DNA of 64,000 nt from positions 335,703 through 399,702 of the forward strand of contig JHUT02000003.1 of the NCBI GenBank assembly GCA_000690595.2, given 5' to 3'. Below, piece by piece: positions 17,036 to 25,441 of the stretch (position 1 is its first letter; every line of letters starts with the position of its first letter). This DNA comes from Natrinema mahii (lineage in GTDB: Archaea > Halobacteriota > Halobacteria > Halobacteriales > Natrialbaceae). The notes under the pieces are model-generated. The model was not told the DNA's origin and searched no databases. It saw nothing but the letters and a program-made list of their open reading frames with translations. The translations under genes and the position numbers were made by a program.

Positions 17036-17677
17036 ATGGTCGATTCCGACGAGACCGACGACGGGTTCGCACTCGAGCGCGCACACGACCGGACGGCGCT
17101 GGCGGCGGTCTTTCGCGAGTTCGCGACCGCGTTCGAGTCCGGCCGCCCGGTCCGGCTGAACGGCGAGGAACGCAGCGTCAGGGTCGCCGTCCCCGAACGG
17201 GTCGTCGCGGCGTTCGAGGCCGCCGACGAGCCCCCGGTCGGCGAGTTCGAAATCGAACTCGAGTGGGACGACCCGGACGGCTCGAGCGTCCAGGTCACCG
17301 ATCGCGTCGCCGACGCCGCCGAGGGCGACGATCGTGAGGGGGAGACCGCGACCGACGTCGACCCCGCGGCGGCGGTGATGCCCCTCGAGGGGCTCGCCGG
17401 CGACGGCTCGACGGGGGACGGCGGGACGGACGAGACGCCGGTAACGGCCGCGGGGGCCGACACGGACGATGCCGAGGAGACGAGCGAGACCGGCCGGACG
17501 AGCCGGTTCGAGGTCTACGAGGACAGGGGCGGTGAGTGGCGCTGGCGGCTCGTCCACTGGAACGGCAACATCGTCGCCGACAGCGGCGAGGGGTACGCCT
17601 CGCGGTCCAACGCCGAGCGCGCGGCCAGAAGCGTGATGCGAATCGCGCCGAACGCGACGATCGAACGCCTCGAGTGA
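17036..17677 (+). CDS. Amphi-Trp domain plus DUF1508/HVO_2922-type protein (213 aa)
   Basis: The N-terminal ~80 residues contain the amphi-Trp pattern (LAAVFREFATAFESGRPVRLNG, then FEIELEW). A long acidic, disordered linker (~85-155) leads to a C-terminal DUF1508/YegP-like module (FEVYEDRGGEWRWRL, then WNGNIVADSGEGYASRSNA). Such modules form small alpha-beta dimers of unknown function. It is divergent from the HNH-like gene. The start at ATG 17036 is set by the domain boundary; the upstream frame is a shadow. Confidence 0.8.
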   Translation: MVDSDETDDGFALERAHDRTALAAVFREFATAFESGRPVRLNGEERSVRVAVPERVVAAFEAADEPPVGEFEIELEWDDPDGSSVQVTDRVADAAEGDDREGETATDVDPAAAVMPLEGLAGDGSTGDGGTDETPVTAAGADTDDAEETSETGRTSRFEVYEDRGGEWRWRLVHWNGNIVADSGEGYASRSNAERAARSVMRIAPNATIERLE

Positions 17678-17716
17678 GCGGGCCAGACCGCCGGCCGACT
17701 CGAGCGTCGACCCTGG

Positions 17717-18454
17717 CTACCGCCGGACCTCGTCGGCCTCGAGATCGACGTCCAACTCGGCGGAGTGGTCGACCCGTTCGTATTCGAGCGAGGGGGCAGC
17801 GTCGGCCGGGACCGCGTTGTACTCGCGGAGGAACGCCACGATGCCGCGGCGGCCGCCGAAGTCGCCGCGGTATCGCCGGAAGAGTCGGGGGACCGTCGCC
17901 GCCTCGGTCGCTCGGTCGTAGCTGACGTTTTCCTCTAAGAACCACTCGATGGCGATGTCGAGTTCCTCGTCGACGTCCCGGGGCGAGTAGACCGCGATCG
18001 GCGGACAGTGGTCGGTCGCGTGACTGATCGCGAAGTGGATCCGGGGATCGCAGTCGCCGAGGCGAAACTGCCGTTCGAACCTCGAGGGAAACGGGCGCGG
18101 GAGATACCCCATCCCCCACGGCAGCTTCGAACTCCGGAGCAGCCCGTGTTCGATGTCGTTGAGGCTCAGCCAGACGCCGCCGACGGGGACCCGATCGCGG
18201 GCGAAGAACTTCCAACTCTCGAGCAGCCCGCCCTCGTGGAGGTCCGGTGCTTCCGACTCCAGCAGGAGCTGGGCGTAGGCGTTGTAACAGTTGAGCCAGA
18301 AGGCGAGTTTCCCCTCGCGGCTGGACAGCGCCCGCTCCAACCGCGACCGATCGATCGTCGCGAGGTGGTCTCGCAACGGCTCGGCGTCGCCCTCGGTCTT
18401 GACCGTATACAGGAGATCGGCCGAGAGGGAAAGGGGATCGAGCTGAGTCGACAT
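17717..18454 (-). CDS. DUF547 domain protein (245 aa)
   Basis: It shows the DUF547 core: KLAFWLNCYNAYAQLLL (~49-65), WLSLNDIEHGLLR (~95-107) and DPRIHFAISHATDHCPPI (~135-152), where the conserved Cys/His pattern resembles a papain-like fold. No signal peptide is seen, so it is probably cytosolic. Function is not established for the family. It is divergent from the AI-2E permease, with 111 bp between. The C-terminal ~15 residues are acidic and probably flexible. Confidence 0.85.
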   Translation of the reverse strand: MSTQLDPLSLSADLLYTVKTEGDAEPLRDHLATIDRSRLERALSSREGKLAFWLNCYNAYAQLLLESEAPDLHEGGLLESWKFFARDRVPVGGVWLSLNDIEHGLLRSSKLPWGMGYLPRPFPSRFERQFRLGDCDPRIHFAISHATDHCPPIAVYSPRDVDEELDIAIEWFLEENVSYDRATEAATVPRLFRRYRGDFGGRRGIVAFLREYNAVPADAAPSLEYERVDHSAELDVDLEADEVRR

Positions 18455-18565
18455 TCGCCTAGGAATAGGCGTACCAGCCTCTTGAAGCCGTGTGACGCCT
18501 TGCTACGACAGTCCGGAGTGACGATACGTTCATGCCGTGGTTTTATGCCAACGAGCGGGGAAATA

Positions 18566-19591
18566 ATGGGCGTGAATCTCAGCAAGGGATTTCTGCTCGT
18601 TCTCGTCGGACTCTTCGCGTATCTCTCCCTGTTGCTCGTGTTGCCGTTCTCCCAGTACGTCCTCGGGGCGATCCTCATCGCGTACATCCTGTACCCGCTC
18701 CAGCAACGCCTCGAGGAGCGAGTCGCGCCCCCGATCGCCGCGTTCGCACTCGTCGGGCTCGCGGTCGCCGGCTTCGTCGTCCCGCTGGTCGTCATCGTCG
18801 CCGCGATCGCCAGCGACGCCCGACGACTCCTCGAGGGTGCAGACGCCGGGTCGCTCGATCTGGCCGAACTCGAGCGGACGATCGAGGAACGGACCGGCCA
18901 GTCCGTCGATCTCCCGTCGGCGCTGGCCGACGCGGCACAGAACGTCGGGACGATGGTCCTCGAGAGTTCGACCGAGTGGTTCAGCGCGATCACCCACACG
19001 CTGATCGGGCTCGGGCTCGCGATCTTCCTGCTGTACTACCTTCTCAAGGACGGTAGCGACCTGCTGGCGTGGATGCGGGAGCTGACGCCGCTGCCAGACG
19101 ACGTCCAGGACGACTTTTACCAAGCGCTCGACGAGGTCATGTGGGCCGTCCTCGCCGGCCACGTCATGATCGCGATCATTCAGGGGACCATCGCGGGACT
19201 GGGACTGTTGGCGACCGGCGTCCCGAACGCGGCGTTCTGGACGGCGATCATGATCATCCTGTCGCTGATCCCGCTGATCGGGTCGTTCATGGTCTGGGGG
19301 CCCGCCGTGGCCTATCTCTTCCTGATCGAGGAGCCGCTGCTTGCAGTCGCGCTGTTCGTCTACAGCACGATCGTCGTGGGCCTGTCCGACGACTACCTCC
19401 GGCCCATCCTCGTCGATCGGTACGCGGAACTCAACCCCGCCGTCATCATCCTCGGGGTCCTCGGCGGCGTCTACGCGTTCGGCGTCATGGGGCTGTTCTA
19501 CGGTCCCGTCGTCCTCGGCGCGCTGATCGCGATTCTCGACGTGATGAACGACCACTACGACCGCCTCGAGAACGAGCCCGGAATGCAGTAA
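18566..19591 (+). CDS. AI-2E family transporter (UPF0118, 341 aa)
   Basis: About eight membrane helices in the pattern typical of the family: two near the N-terminus, one pair around the P-rich turn near residue 50-80, a soluble segment (~85-140) and five closely spaced helices from ~145 on. The family includes TqsA-like exporters and Na+/H+ antiporters; substrate unknown here. A TTTTATG element at 18541-18547 lies ~22 nt before ATG 18566, favouring a leaderless start there. An in-frame ATG at 18545 is the alternative. Confidence 0.85.
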   Translation: MGVNLSKGFLLVLVGLFAYLSLLLVLPFSQYVLGAILIAYILYPLQQRLEERVAPPIAAFALVGLAVAGFVVPLVVIVAAIASDARRLLEGADAGSLDLAELERTIEERTGQSVDLPSALADAAQNVGTMVLESSTEWFSAITHTLIGLGLAIFLLYYLLKDGSDLLAWMRELTPLPDDVQDDFYQALDEVMWAVLAGHVMIAIIQGTIAGLGLLATGVPNAAFWTAIMIILSLIPLIGSFMVWGPAVAYLFLIEEPLLAVALFVYSTIVVGLSDDYLRPILVDRYAELNPAVIILGVLGGVYAFGVMGLFYGPVVLGALIAILDVMNDHYDRLENEPGMQ

Positions 19592-19616
19592 GCGACGGCC
19601 GACCCACGACCGACGG

Positions 19617-20141
19617 CTACGGCTCGCCAGCGCCCGCGAGCAGGTCGTCGACGAGCCGCGTGAACCGGTCGACGAGCCGATCGGGGACCGTCGGCGTCAC
19701 CGTCGTCAGCAGCTGTCCCGTCGCCTCGGGATCGGCGAGGTCGAGGACGACGCGGTTCCGGTCGTCGTAACGCTTTTCGACGATATCGTGGGCGACGAGT
19801 CGATCGACATGGTACTCGAGGGTGCTGCGTGCAACCTCGAGGTCGTCGGCGATATCGGCCGGCGCGGCGGCGTCGGTCTCGATGAGGGCGACGACGATCT
19901 CGCGGGCGGTCTCCCGGCGGAACAGTGCCAGTGCTGCCCGTTCCCACTCGTCGTAGGTCGGCGGATAGTAGTGTGTCCGGCCGTAGAACTCCTCGCGGAC
20001 GAGCCGCTCGTCCTCGAGCAGTCGGCGGACGTGATACTGTACCTGTCCCGGCGCGAACGCCGACTCCCGAACGAGTTCGTTGAAGTGAACGCCGGCGTTT
20101 TCGTGGACGTGTGCCCGAATTCGTTGTCGCGTGTCCGTCAT
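19617..20141 (-). CDS. Two-domain winged-helix transcriptional regulator (174 aa)
   Basis: Two winged-helix units are visible: residues ~1-75 (HFNELVRESAFAPGQVQYHVRRL, a recognition-helix pattern) and ~80-150 (ADIADDLEVARSTLEYHVDRLV). This tandem wHTH architecture is common in haloarchaeal regulators acting near their own promoter. No ligand domain or cysteine cluster is present. It is divergent from the cold-shock protein gene and could regulate it; that is inference from position only. Confidence 0.85.
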   Translation of the reverse strand: MTDTRQRIRAHVHENAGVHFNELVRESAFAPGQVQYHVRRLLEDERLVREEFYGRTHYYPPTYDEWERAALALFRRETAREIVVALIETDAAAPADIADDLEVARSTLEYHVDRLVAHDIVEKRYDDRNRVVLDLADPEATGQLLTTVTPTVPDRLVDRFTRLVDDLLAGAGEP

Positions 20142-20308
20142 ACTGGTCCCCCGTCTCTGGGCCGACTAGCGCCGTGGCACATATAACGGGTCGATCGCGT
20201 TCCCAACCGCCGAGAACCGCGGCCCGTTCTCGGTTCGATCGACCCGACGGTCGTGGTACCACGACTCTCGGAAGGGTTATGCGTGTATCTCCCCTACGTT
20301 TGTTTGTA

Positions 20309-20503
20309 ATGGCGAAAGGCAACGTTGATTTCTTCAACGACACAGGCGGCTACGGTTTCATTTCGACTGAGGATGCGGACGATGACGTGTTCTTCCACAT
20401 GGAAGACGTCGGCGGCCCGGACCTCGAGGAAGGCACCGAGATCGAGTTCGACATCGAACAGGCCCCCAAGGGTCCCCGCGCGACGAACGTCGTCCGCAAC
20501 TAA
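20309..20503 (+). CDS. cspA: Cold-shock protein CspA-type (64 aa)
   Basis: A complete cold-shock domain of 64 residues, with RNP1 as GGYGFIS (~13-19) and RNP2 as VFFHMED (~27-33). It is a single-stranded nucleic-acid chaperone. The ATG at 20309 begins MAKGNVDFFNDTGG, the standard haloarchaeal start. The preceding 167 bp separate it from a divergent wHTH regulator. The downstream region contains a T-run (CCGTTTTTCG near 20549) that may serve as terminator. Confidence 0.95.
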   Translation: MAKGNVDFFNDTGGYGFISTEDADDDVFFHMEDVGGPDLEEGTEIEFDIEQAPKGPRATNVVRN

Positions 20504-20684
20504 TCTCGCCGTCAGTGTCGGTTCGACGGCGCTGTACGACGATTCCGTTTTTCGAGACGCAACGTATCGAGCCGTGGCACCCCCAGTTTGCCGGGTGAGC
20601 GCCGGAGCCGACGGCACGGAACCGACTCGCGTACGACACCGAAGCGAATAGGTAGCCGTCGCCCCGAGTACCGGTATCGATCGC

Positions 20685-21032
20685 ATGGTGCCTGCAATGT
20701 CGGTTGCCGAGGGGTGGCTCGACCCACAGCTCGCGCCCGTCCTCGTCGCGATCATCGTCTTGGCCACGATCGGGACGGCCACGCTGTTCGTCGTCAGCGT
20801 CGTCGCCTACGCCCGGCGTCGGACGGTTCGGTACTGTCTGATCACGGTCGTGCTGGGGGTGCTGGTCCTCCGGTCGGTGACCGGGCTGGGGACCGTCTTC
20901 GGGCTCGTCCCGATGACGCTCCACCACCTCGTCGAGCACGGGTGTGACTTCCTGATCGCACTCTTGCTCCTCTACGTGGTCTACCGGAGCGGCACGGCCG
21001 GCGCCGGCCGAGCCGCCGGGTTCGACGACTAG
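20685..21032 (+). CDS. Small membrane protein, DUF7471-like (115 aa)
   Basis: Three hydrophobic helices (~residues 18-42, 50-70 and 80-98) and a short polar tail. The pattern VSVVAYARRRTVRYCLITVVLG with a later HHLVEHGCDF is reminiscent of a haloarchaeal DUF7471-type family, possibly a membrane sensor, as the histidines could bind metal; this is tentative. It precedes the methylthiotransferase gene on the same strand with an 87-bp gap. Confidence 0.65.
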   Translation: MVPAMSVAEGWLDPQLAPVLVAIIVLATIGTATLFVVSVVAYARRRTVRYCLITVVLGVLVLRSVTGLGTVFGLVPMTLHHLVEHGCDFLIALLLLYVVYRSGTAGAGRAAGFDD

Positions 21033-21119
21033 CACTCACCGTGTGAACTGCTCCCGATGCCGTGACAACCGGGATCCGTCGGGCTTTTGGCCTCCCGCGC
21101 CCGATGCATCACCGAACGG

Positions 21120-22373
21120 ATGGCCCGGTATCACATCGAAACCTACGGCTGCACGTCGAATCGCGGGGAGAGCCGCGAGATCGAGCGGCGACTCCGAGAC
21201 GCGGGCCACTACCGGGTCGACGGCCCCGAACGGGCCGACGTCGCCATCCTCAACACCTGTACCGTCGTCGAGAAGACCGAGCGCAACATGCTCCGGCGGG
21301 CCGAGGAACTGGCCGACGAGACGGCGGATCTCTTCATTACGGGCTGTATGGCCCTGGCCCAGGGCGAGGAGTTCGCCCGCGCCGACGTGGACGGGCAGGT
21401 ACTGCACTGGGACGAGGTCCCCGAGGCCGTCACCAACGGCGAGTGTCCGACGACGACCCCCGACGCCGAGCCGATCTTAGACGGCGTCGTCGGCATCCTC
21501 CCGATCGCGCGGGGCTGTATGTCCGACTGTTCGTACTGCATCACCAAGCAGGCCACCGGCAAGATTGACTCCCCCTCGATCGAGGAAAACGTCGAGAAAG
21601 CTCGCGCGTTGATCCACGCCGGCGCGACGGAGATCCGCATCACCGGGCAGGACACCGGCGTCTACGGCTGGGACGAGGGCGAGCGCAAACTCCACCGCCT
21701 GCTCGAGCGGATCTGTGCGATCGAGGGTGACTTCCGGGTGCGCGTGGGGATGGCCAACCCGAAGGGCGTCCACGGCATCCGCGAGGAACTGGCCGACGTC
21801 TTCGCCGAAAACGACGAACTCTACGACTTCCTGCACGCGCCCGTCCAGTCGGGCAGCGACGACGTCCTCGGGGACATGCGCCGCCAGCACCAGGTCGCGG
21901 AGTATCTCGAGGTCGTCGAGACGTTCGACGACGCCTTGGAGTACTGGACGCTGTCGACGGACTTCATCGTCGGCTTCCCCACCGAGACCGATCACGACCA
22001 CGCGCAGTCGATGGCCCTGCTTCGCGAGACCCGTCCCGAGAAGATCAACGTCACGCGCTTCTCGAAGCGACCCGGCACCGACGCCGCCGAACTGAAGGGA
22101 CTGGGCGGGACGATCAAGAAGGAACGCTCGAAGGAGATGAGCGAAGTCAAACGCGAGATCGTCGGCGAGGCCTACGCCGACATGGTCGGCGAGGTCCGCG
22201 AGGATTGTCTCGTCGTCGAGGACGGCACCGCCGACTCCGTGAAGTGTCGCGACTCGGCCTACCGGCAGATAATCGTCCAAAACGCCGACGACTACGGCAT
22301 AGCGCCCGGCGACTTCGTCGACCTCGAGATCACGGCCCACGAAACGATGTACGCCTTCGGCGAGCCCGTGTAG
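21120..22373 (+). CDS. tRNA t6A37 methylthiotransferase (archaeal e-MtaB)
   Basis: 417 aa. Three domains are visible: an N-terminal UPF0004 half with three cysteines (YGCTSNRG, NTCTVVEKTE, TGCMAL) for one 4Fe-4S cluster, a radical-SAM core with CMSDCSYC (C-x3-C-x2-C, ~residues 138-145) for the second, and a C-terminal TRAM domain (~360-415). It inserts a methylthio group at C2 of N6-threonylcarbamoyladenosine 37 in ANN-decoding tRNAs. ATG 21120 is chosen over the upstream in-frame ATG because MARYHIETYGCTSN is the family start. Likely monocistronic. Confidence 0.93.
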   Translation: MARYHIETYGCTSNRGESREIERRLRDAGHYRVDGPERADVAILNTCTVVEKTERNMLRRAEELADETADLFITGCMALAQGEEFARADVDGQVLHWDEVPEAVTNGECPTTTPDAEPILDGVVGILPIARGCMSDCSYCITKQATGKIDSPSIEENVEKARALIHAGATEIRITGQDTGVYGWDEGERKLHRLLERICAIEGDFRVRVGMANPKGVHGIREELADVFAENDELYDFLHAPVQSGSDDVLGDMRRQHQVAEYLEVVETFDDALEYWTLSTDFIVGFPTETDHDHAQSMALLRETRPEKINVTRFSKRPGTDAAELKGLGGTIKKERSKEMSEVKREIVGEAYADMVGEVREDCLVVEDGTADSVKCRDSAYRQIIVQNADDYGIAPGDFVDLEITAHETMYAFGEPV

Positions 22374-22466
22374 CGGGTCGGTATCGGACTCGACGTATGC
22401 AAACCAATCCTCAGTCGCCGGGAACCGGCTGCAGGAGCAAAGTGATTCCGGCTCGTACTAATCGCT

Positions 22467-22832
22467 ATGAACGAGTCAGCCGAGCAGCCGACCCGCTGTC
22501 CGCGGAAGGGACGGGACGGTGTGATGGGGTGTGATCCCTATCGGGTCATGGACCTGCTCAACGACGACGACGCTCGAGCGGCGTATCTGTACGCCGAGGA
22601 GCCGACGACGGTAAACGAGATCGCCGAGGAGCTGGACATCCCGCAGTCGACGGCCTACCGGAAAGTCGAGAACTTGCAGGAGGCGGGGCTACTCTCACAG
22701 CTCAACGAGCGGTCCCGGACCGGGATGCCCGCCCATTACACGCAGGCCATGGATCACGTGTCCGTGACCTACGACGACCCGCTCCGGATCGAGTGTGAGT
22801 GCAACGGCAAGACGCTGTACTGCGAACACTGA
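22467..22832 (+). CDS. Winged-helix transcriptional regulator with terminal cysteines (121 aa)
   Basis: The central region ~25-90 is a classic helix-turn-helix (YAEEPTTVNEIAEELDIPQSTAYRKVENLQEAGL, cited in part). Cysteines lie at both ends: CPRKGRDGVMGCD at the N-terminus and ECECNGKTLYCEH at the C-terminus. They could bind zinc or sense redox state. Similar short regulators are widespread in haloarchaea. The nearest redox genes (redoxin, glutaredoxin-like) lie just downstream, so a redox-regulatory link is conceivable but unproven. Confidence 0.8.
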   Translation: MNESAEQPTRCPRKGRDGVMGCDPYRVMDLLNDDDARAAYLYAEEPTTVNEIAEELDIPQSTAYRKVENLQEAGLLSQLNERSRTGMPAHYTQAMDHVSVTYDDPLRIECECNGKTLYCEH

Positions 22833-22916
22833 GACGGATTGCTGTCCCGATTTCCCCGCGCACCCGCGACCTGGGCGGCGGTCACCGGACACGGGATGGC
22901 AACCCGTATGACGGCC

Positions 22917-23396
22917 CTATAGCTCCGCGACGGCGGCCTCGATCTCCTCGCGGGGCAGCGGCGAGATCCAGTCGTCCGCGACGAAAGCGTACTGGACTTC
23001 GCGATCGGCGTCGAGGACGAACGCCGACCGCCACGGCGTCGAGACGTTCGCCATGTGGTCGCGGTCGGCCAGCAACTCGAGCGACTCGCCGATCTCGCCG
23101 TCGACGTCAGCGAAAAAGCGGAACCCGGGTTCGTCCAGCCAGCGCAGGAACTCGTTTTGTGCGTACGGACCGTCCCGACTGATCCCGAGGACGGCGACGT
23201 CCTCGAACTCGCCCCAGCCGGCCCGAACGAACTGTTTCCACCAGTTCTGTGCGATCGCGCTGAACGCGAACCCGGTCGCGATCAGGACGCCGCCGCGCTC
23301 GTCAAGCGCCGCGGACAGCGCCGTCGACCGGAACGTCTCGCCGTCACACAGTAGCGCCTCGAACTCCGGCACCGTCTCGCCCTCGGTCGGTGGCAT
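22917..23396 (-). CDS. Peroxiredoxin-like redoxin lacking the peroxidatic cysteine (159 aa)
   Basis: A thioredoxin-fold AhpC/TSA-type protein judged by its order of elements (VPEFEALLCDG, then GGVLIATGFAFSAIAQNWWKQF, VAVLGISRDGPYAQNEFLRWL, FFADVDGEIG, RSAFVLDADREVQYAFV; separate short quotes). The peroxidatic cysteine normally found in a PxxxTxxC motif is absent: the segment reads FAFSAIAQNW. The only cysteine is near residue 17. It is therefore probably not a peroxidase, perhaps a binding or structural paralogue. It is divergent from the glutaredoxin-like gene at 23499, sharing a 102-bp promoter region. Confidence 0.75.
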   Translation of the reverse strand: MPPTEGETVPEFEALLCDGETFRSTALSAALDERGGVLIATGFAFSAIAQNWWKQFVRAGWGEFEDVAVLGISRDGPYAQNEFLRWLDEPGFRFFADVDGEIGESLELLADRDHMANVSTPWRSAFVLDADREVQYAFVADDWISPLPREEIEAAVAEL

Positions 23397-23498
23397 ACCC
23401 CGAATCGACCGTCGACCGACTAAAACCTCCGTGCCGCGGCAGCCGCCCACTCGAGACGGCCACCCACGCTTTTGTCGCCGCGACCCGAACGGGCGGGT

Positions 23499-23735
23499 AT
23501 GGTTACCCTGTACCAACTCGAGGGCTGTCCGTACTGCGAACTCGTCGCCGACCGCCTCGACGAACTCGACGTCGACTACGACAGCGTCTGGGTCGAGGGG
23601 CTTCACTCGAAACGCAACGAGGTCAAACGCGTCTCCGGCCAGCGACAGGTCCCGGTCATCGTCGACGAGGGCCGCGGGGTCACGATGGCCGAGTCCGAGC
23701 GAATCGTCGACTATCTCGACGCGACCTACGCCTGA
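23499..23735 (+). CDS. Glutaredoxin / GST-N-like protein (78 aa)
   Basis: A small thioredoxin-fold protein with the CPYC active site at residues ~10-13 (LEGCPYCELVADRL), cis-proline motif QVPVIVD (~50-56) and a final DGR/ESERIVDYL helix. Such haloarchaeal proteins probably catalyse dithiol exchange, perhaps with gamma-glutamylcysteine as the low-molecular-weight thiol. ATG 23499 matches the fold's first strand. It is divergent from the cysteine-less redoxin. Confidence 0.85.
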   Translation: MVTLYQLEGCPYCELVADRLDELDVDYDSVWVEGLHSKRNEVKRVSGQRQVPVIVDEGRGVTMAESERIVDYLDATYA

Positions 23736-23838
23736 ATCGGACTGTTGTCCGATGCCCCTGTGGGATCGCGGGGGCGATCGCGGCCCCGCCGGCAACGACG
23801 GATAGAAGACCGTCTACGCCGTCGCTTGTGACGGTTCG

Positions 23839-24243
23839 CTACTCCTCGTCGAGCCCGTGGGGATCAAGCCCCGGGTCCTCGACCGCGGGCGCGCCGATCG
23901 CGAGGACGACGCCTTCCCCGTCGCCGACGTTGCGGTGGCCGTGGCCCACCTCCGGTTTGGCGACCCAGAACGTTCCGGGGCCCGCGTCGACGTACTCTTC
24001 CTCGCCCGAGCGACCGAGCTTGAGCGAGAACTCCCCCTCGAGGACGTAGTAGAGTTCCTCCTGTTCGGCGTGGGCGTGGTACTGGATCTCCTCGCCGGGC
24101 TCGAAGTACCAGAGCTTCAGGTTGACCGCGTCGGTGTCGAAGAAGTCATCCAGCGCGCGGATCCGCAGATCCGGTGGGATCTCCTCGACCTCGGAGAGGT
24201 CGGTCATCGGGACGTCGTCGGTGTGGACAACTTCGTAGTCCAT
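23839..24243 (-). CDS. Cupin-domain protein (134 aa)
   Basis: A single small beta-barrel cupin. Motif 1 appears as FEPGEEIQYHAHAEQEELYYVLEG (residues ~50-73), with His-x-His and Glu as metal ligands, and motif 2 as GTFWVAKPEVGHGHRN (~92-107). It is probably a metal-binding enzyme or sensor of unknown substrate. The start at 24243 gives MDYEVVHTDDVPMTDL; the longer open frame is a shadow. Same orientation as the HIT gene upstream. Confidence 0.85.
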   Translation of the reverse strand: MDYEVVHTDDVPMTDLSEVEEIPPDLRIRALDDFFDTDAVNLKLWYFEPGEEIQYHAHAEQEELYYVLEGEFSLKLGRSGEEEYVDAGPGTFWVAKPEVGHGHRNVGDGEGVVLAIGAPAVEDPGLDPHGLDEE

Positions 24244-24347
24244 GCTACCGTATGGCACTACCGGGACCAAAAGCGTCCGGTCGTCCCGCACGGATTGCTG
24301 GCTCTCCGTGGTCGCCCGCCGCCGCGATTGCCCTCGCGCGGCCGTCG

Positions 24348-24887
24348 CTACTCGAAGCCGATCGCGTCGTCGTCGCCGGTGACGGTCGCCCCCTCCTGTG
24401 CGGCGAAGGCCTCGCGGACGCGGTCGTAGGTCTCCTCGAGCGCCTCGACGATCACCGAGGTATCGCTGATGACCGGCATGAAGTTCGTATCTCCCTCCCA
24501 TCGCGGGACGACGTGGGTGTGGAGGTGGTCGTCGATGGAGCCGCCGGCCCCGTCACCGAGGTTCAAGCCGGCGTTGAAGCCGTTCGGCTCGAGGGCGACC
24601 TCGAGCGCGTCGAAGGTTCGTTGTTTCAAGCGGGCGTGATCGAGCAGGACCGCGTCTTCAAGGGCCGCGTACTCGCCGGTGTGGGTGTGGGGAATCACCA
24701 TCGCGTGACCTGGGTTGTAGGGGTAGTTGTTCAGCATGACGAACGCGTGTTCGCTCCGCGCAACGATCAAATTCTCCCTATCTGAGCCTTGTTCCGGCAG
24801 TTCACAGAAAACGCAGTCCTCGATGTCGGCGTTTTTGTCCTCGCGTTCGATCCACTCGATCCGCCACGGTGCGAACACCTGCTCCAT
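24348..24887 (-). CDS. HIT-family hydrolase (179 aa)
   Basis: A histidine-triad nucleotide-binding protein. The HxHxHxx motif appears as DDHLHTHVVPRW (~residues 120-131). CVFCEL near residue 25 suggests a zinc-binding extension. NNYPYNPGHAMVIPHTH is the conserved phosphate-binding region. It probably hydrolyses nucleoside phosphoramidates or adenylylated compounds. ATG 24887 (MEQVFAPWRIEWIER) is preferred; a GTG 12 nt upstream is the alternative. Confidence 0.9.
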   Translation of the reverse strand: MEQVFAPWRIEWIEREDKNADIEDCVFCELPEQGSDRENLIVARSEHAFVMLNNYPYNPGHAMVIPHTHTGEYAALEDAVLLDHARLKQRTFDALEVALEPNGFNAGLNLGDGAGGSIDDHLHTHVVPRWEGDTNFMPVISDTSVIVEALEETYDRVREAFAAQEGATVTGDDDAIGFE

Positions 24888-25083
24888 GTCGGCTACCACG
24901 CGAGGCGCGCCTAAAGCGTTTCAGTCCTGCCGCTCGGGGCGAACGTAACGGAAGATATTGCCTCTTTTCGACCGCCAGCACGGGAATAAACACTTATAAC
25001 GCGACGAGAGTTGTCGATAAACGAAATAGGACCCTCTCGTCCAGTCTCTCAGCGAAGGCAACGCCGTCTTGCGATTTTTGCGA

Positions 25084-25115
25084 CCCACCCTTCAAAATGA
25101 AGCGTGGGTTTAAGA
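25084..25115 (+). promoter_or_regulatory. Stem-loop overlapping the promoter of the 66-aa zinc-ribbon gene
   Basis: CCCAC-C-CTTCA-AAA-TGAAG-C-GTGGG (25084-25108) forms a 10-bp stem with one C-C mismatch and a 3-nt loop. TTTAAG follows at once (25109-25114), about 27-32 nt before ATG 25141. The hairpin therefore occupies the position of the BRE, where a dimeric regulator could bind. Confidence 0.5.
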
Positions 25116-25140
25116 TGGGACTACTACAAGTAATCAGGTA

Positions 25141-25341
25141 ATGGCAACGACTGACGACTCCTTTAACGGGATGACCGAACACTGCGAGGAGTGCGAGTTG
25201 GAAACGCTTCACGAAGTGTCGGTCCAGATCAGAACCGAGAGCATCAAACAGGAGAACGCCCAGTTCTCCCGCGAACCGTACCGCGTGAGCGAGTGCCAGC
25301 GCTGTGGCAACCGCTCGAGTCAGCGGATGAACAACGCGTAG
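25141..25341 (+). CDS. Putative zinc beta-ribbon protein, DUF7835-like (66 aa)
   Basis: Two CxxC pairs (HCEECE near residues 14-19 and CQRCGN near 52-57) frame a beta-rich core (ETLHEVSVQIRTES), as in small haloarchaeal zinc-ribbon proteins of unknown function. A TTTAAG box sits ~30 nt upstream, making the transcript leaderless. The promoter carries the stem-loop at 25084-25108. Its neighbours are unrelated housekeeping genes. Confidence 0.75.
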   Translation: MATTDDSFNGMTEHCEECELETLHEVSVQIRTESIKQENAQFSREPYRVSECQRCGNRSSQRMNNA

Positions 25342-25441
25342 AATCCCGATCACGACAGCAGGCGCCCGGTCTCCCGTTCTCTCCCTCCACGAATCGCCGT
25401 TTCGGCCCGGCCGACGCCGATTTCGGTTCGAGATCGCCGCG

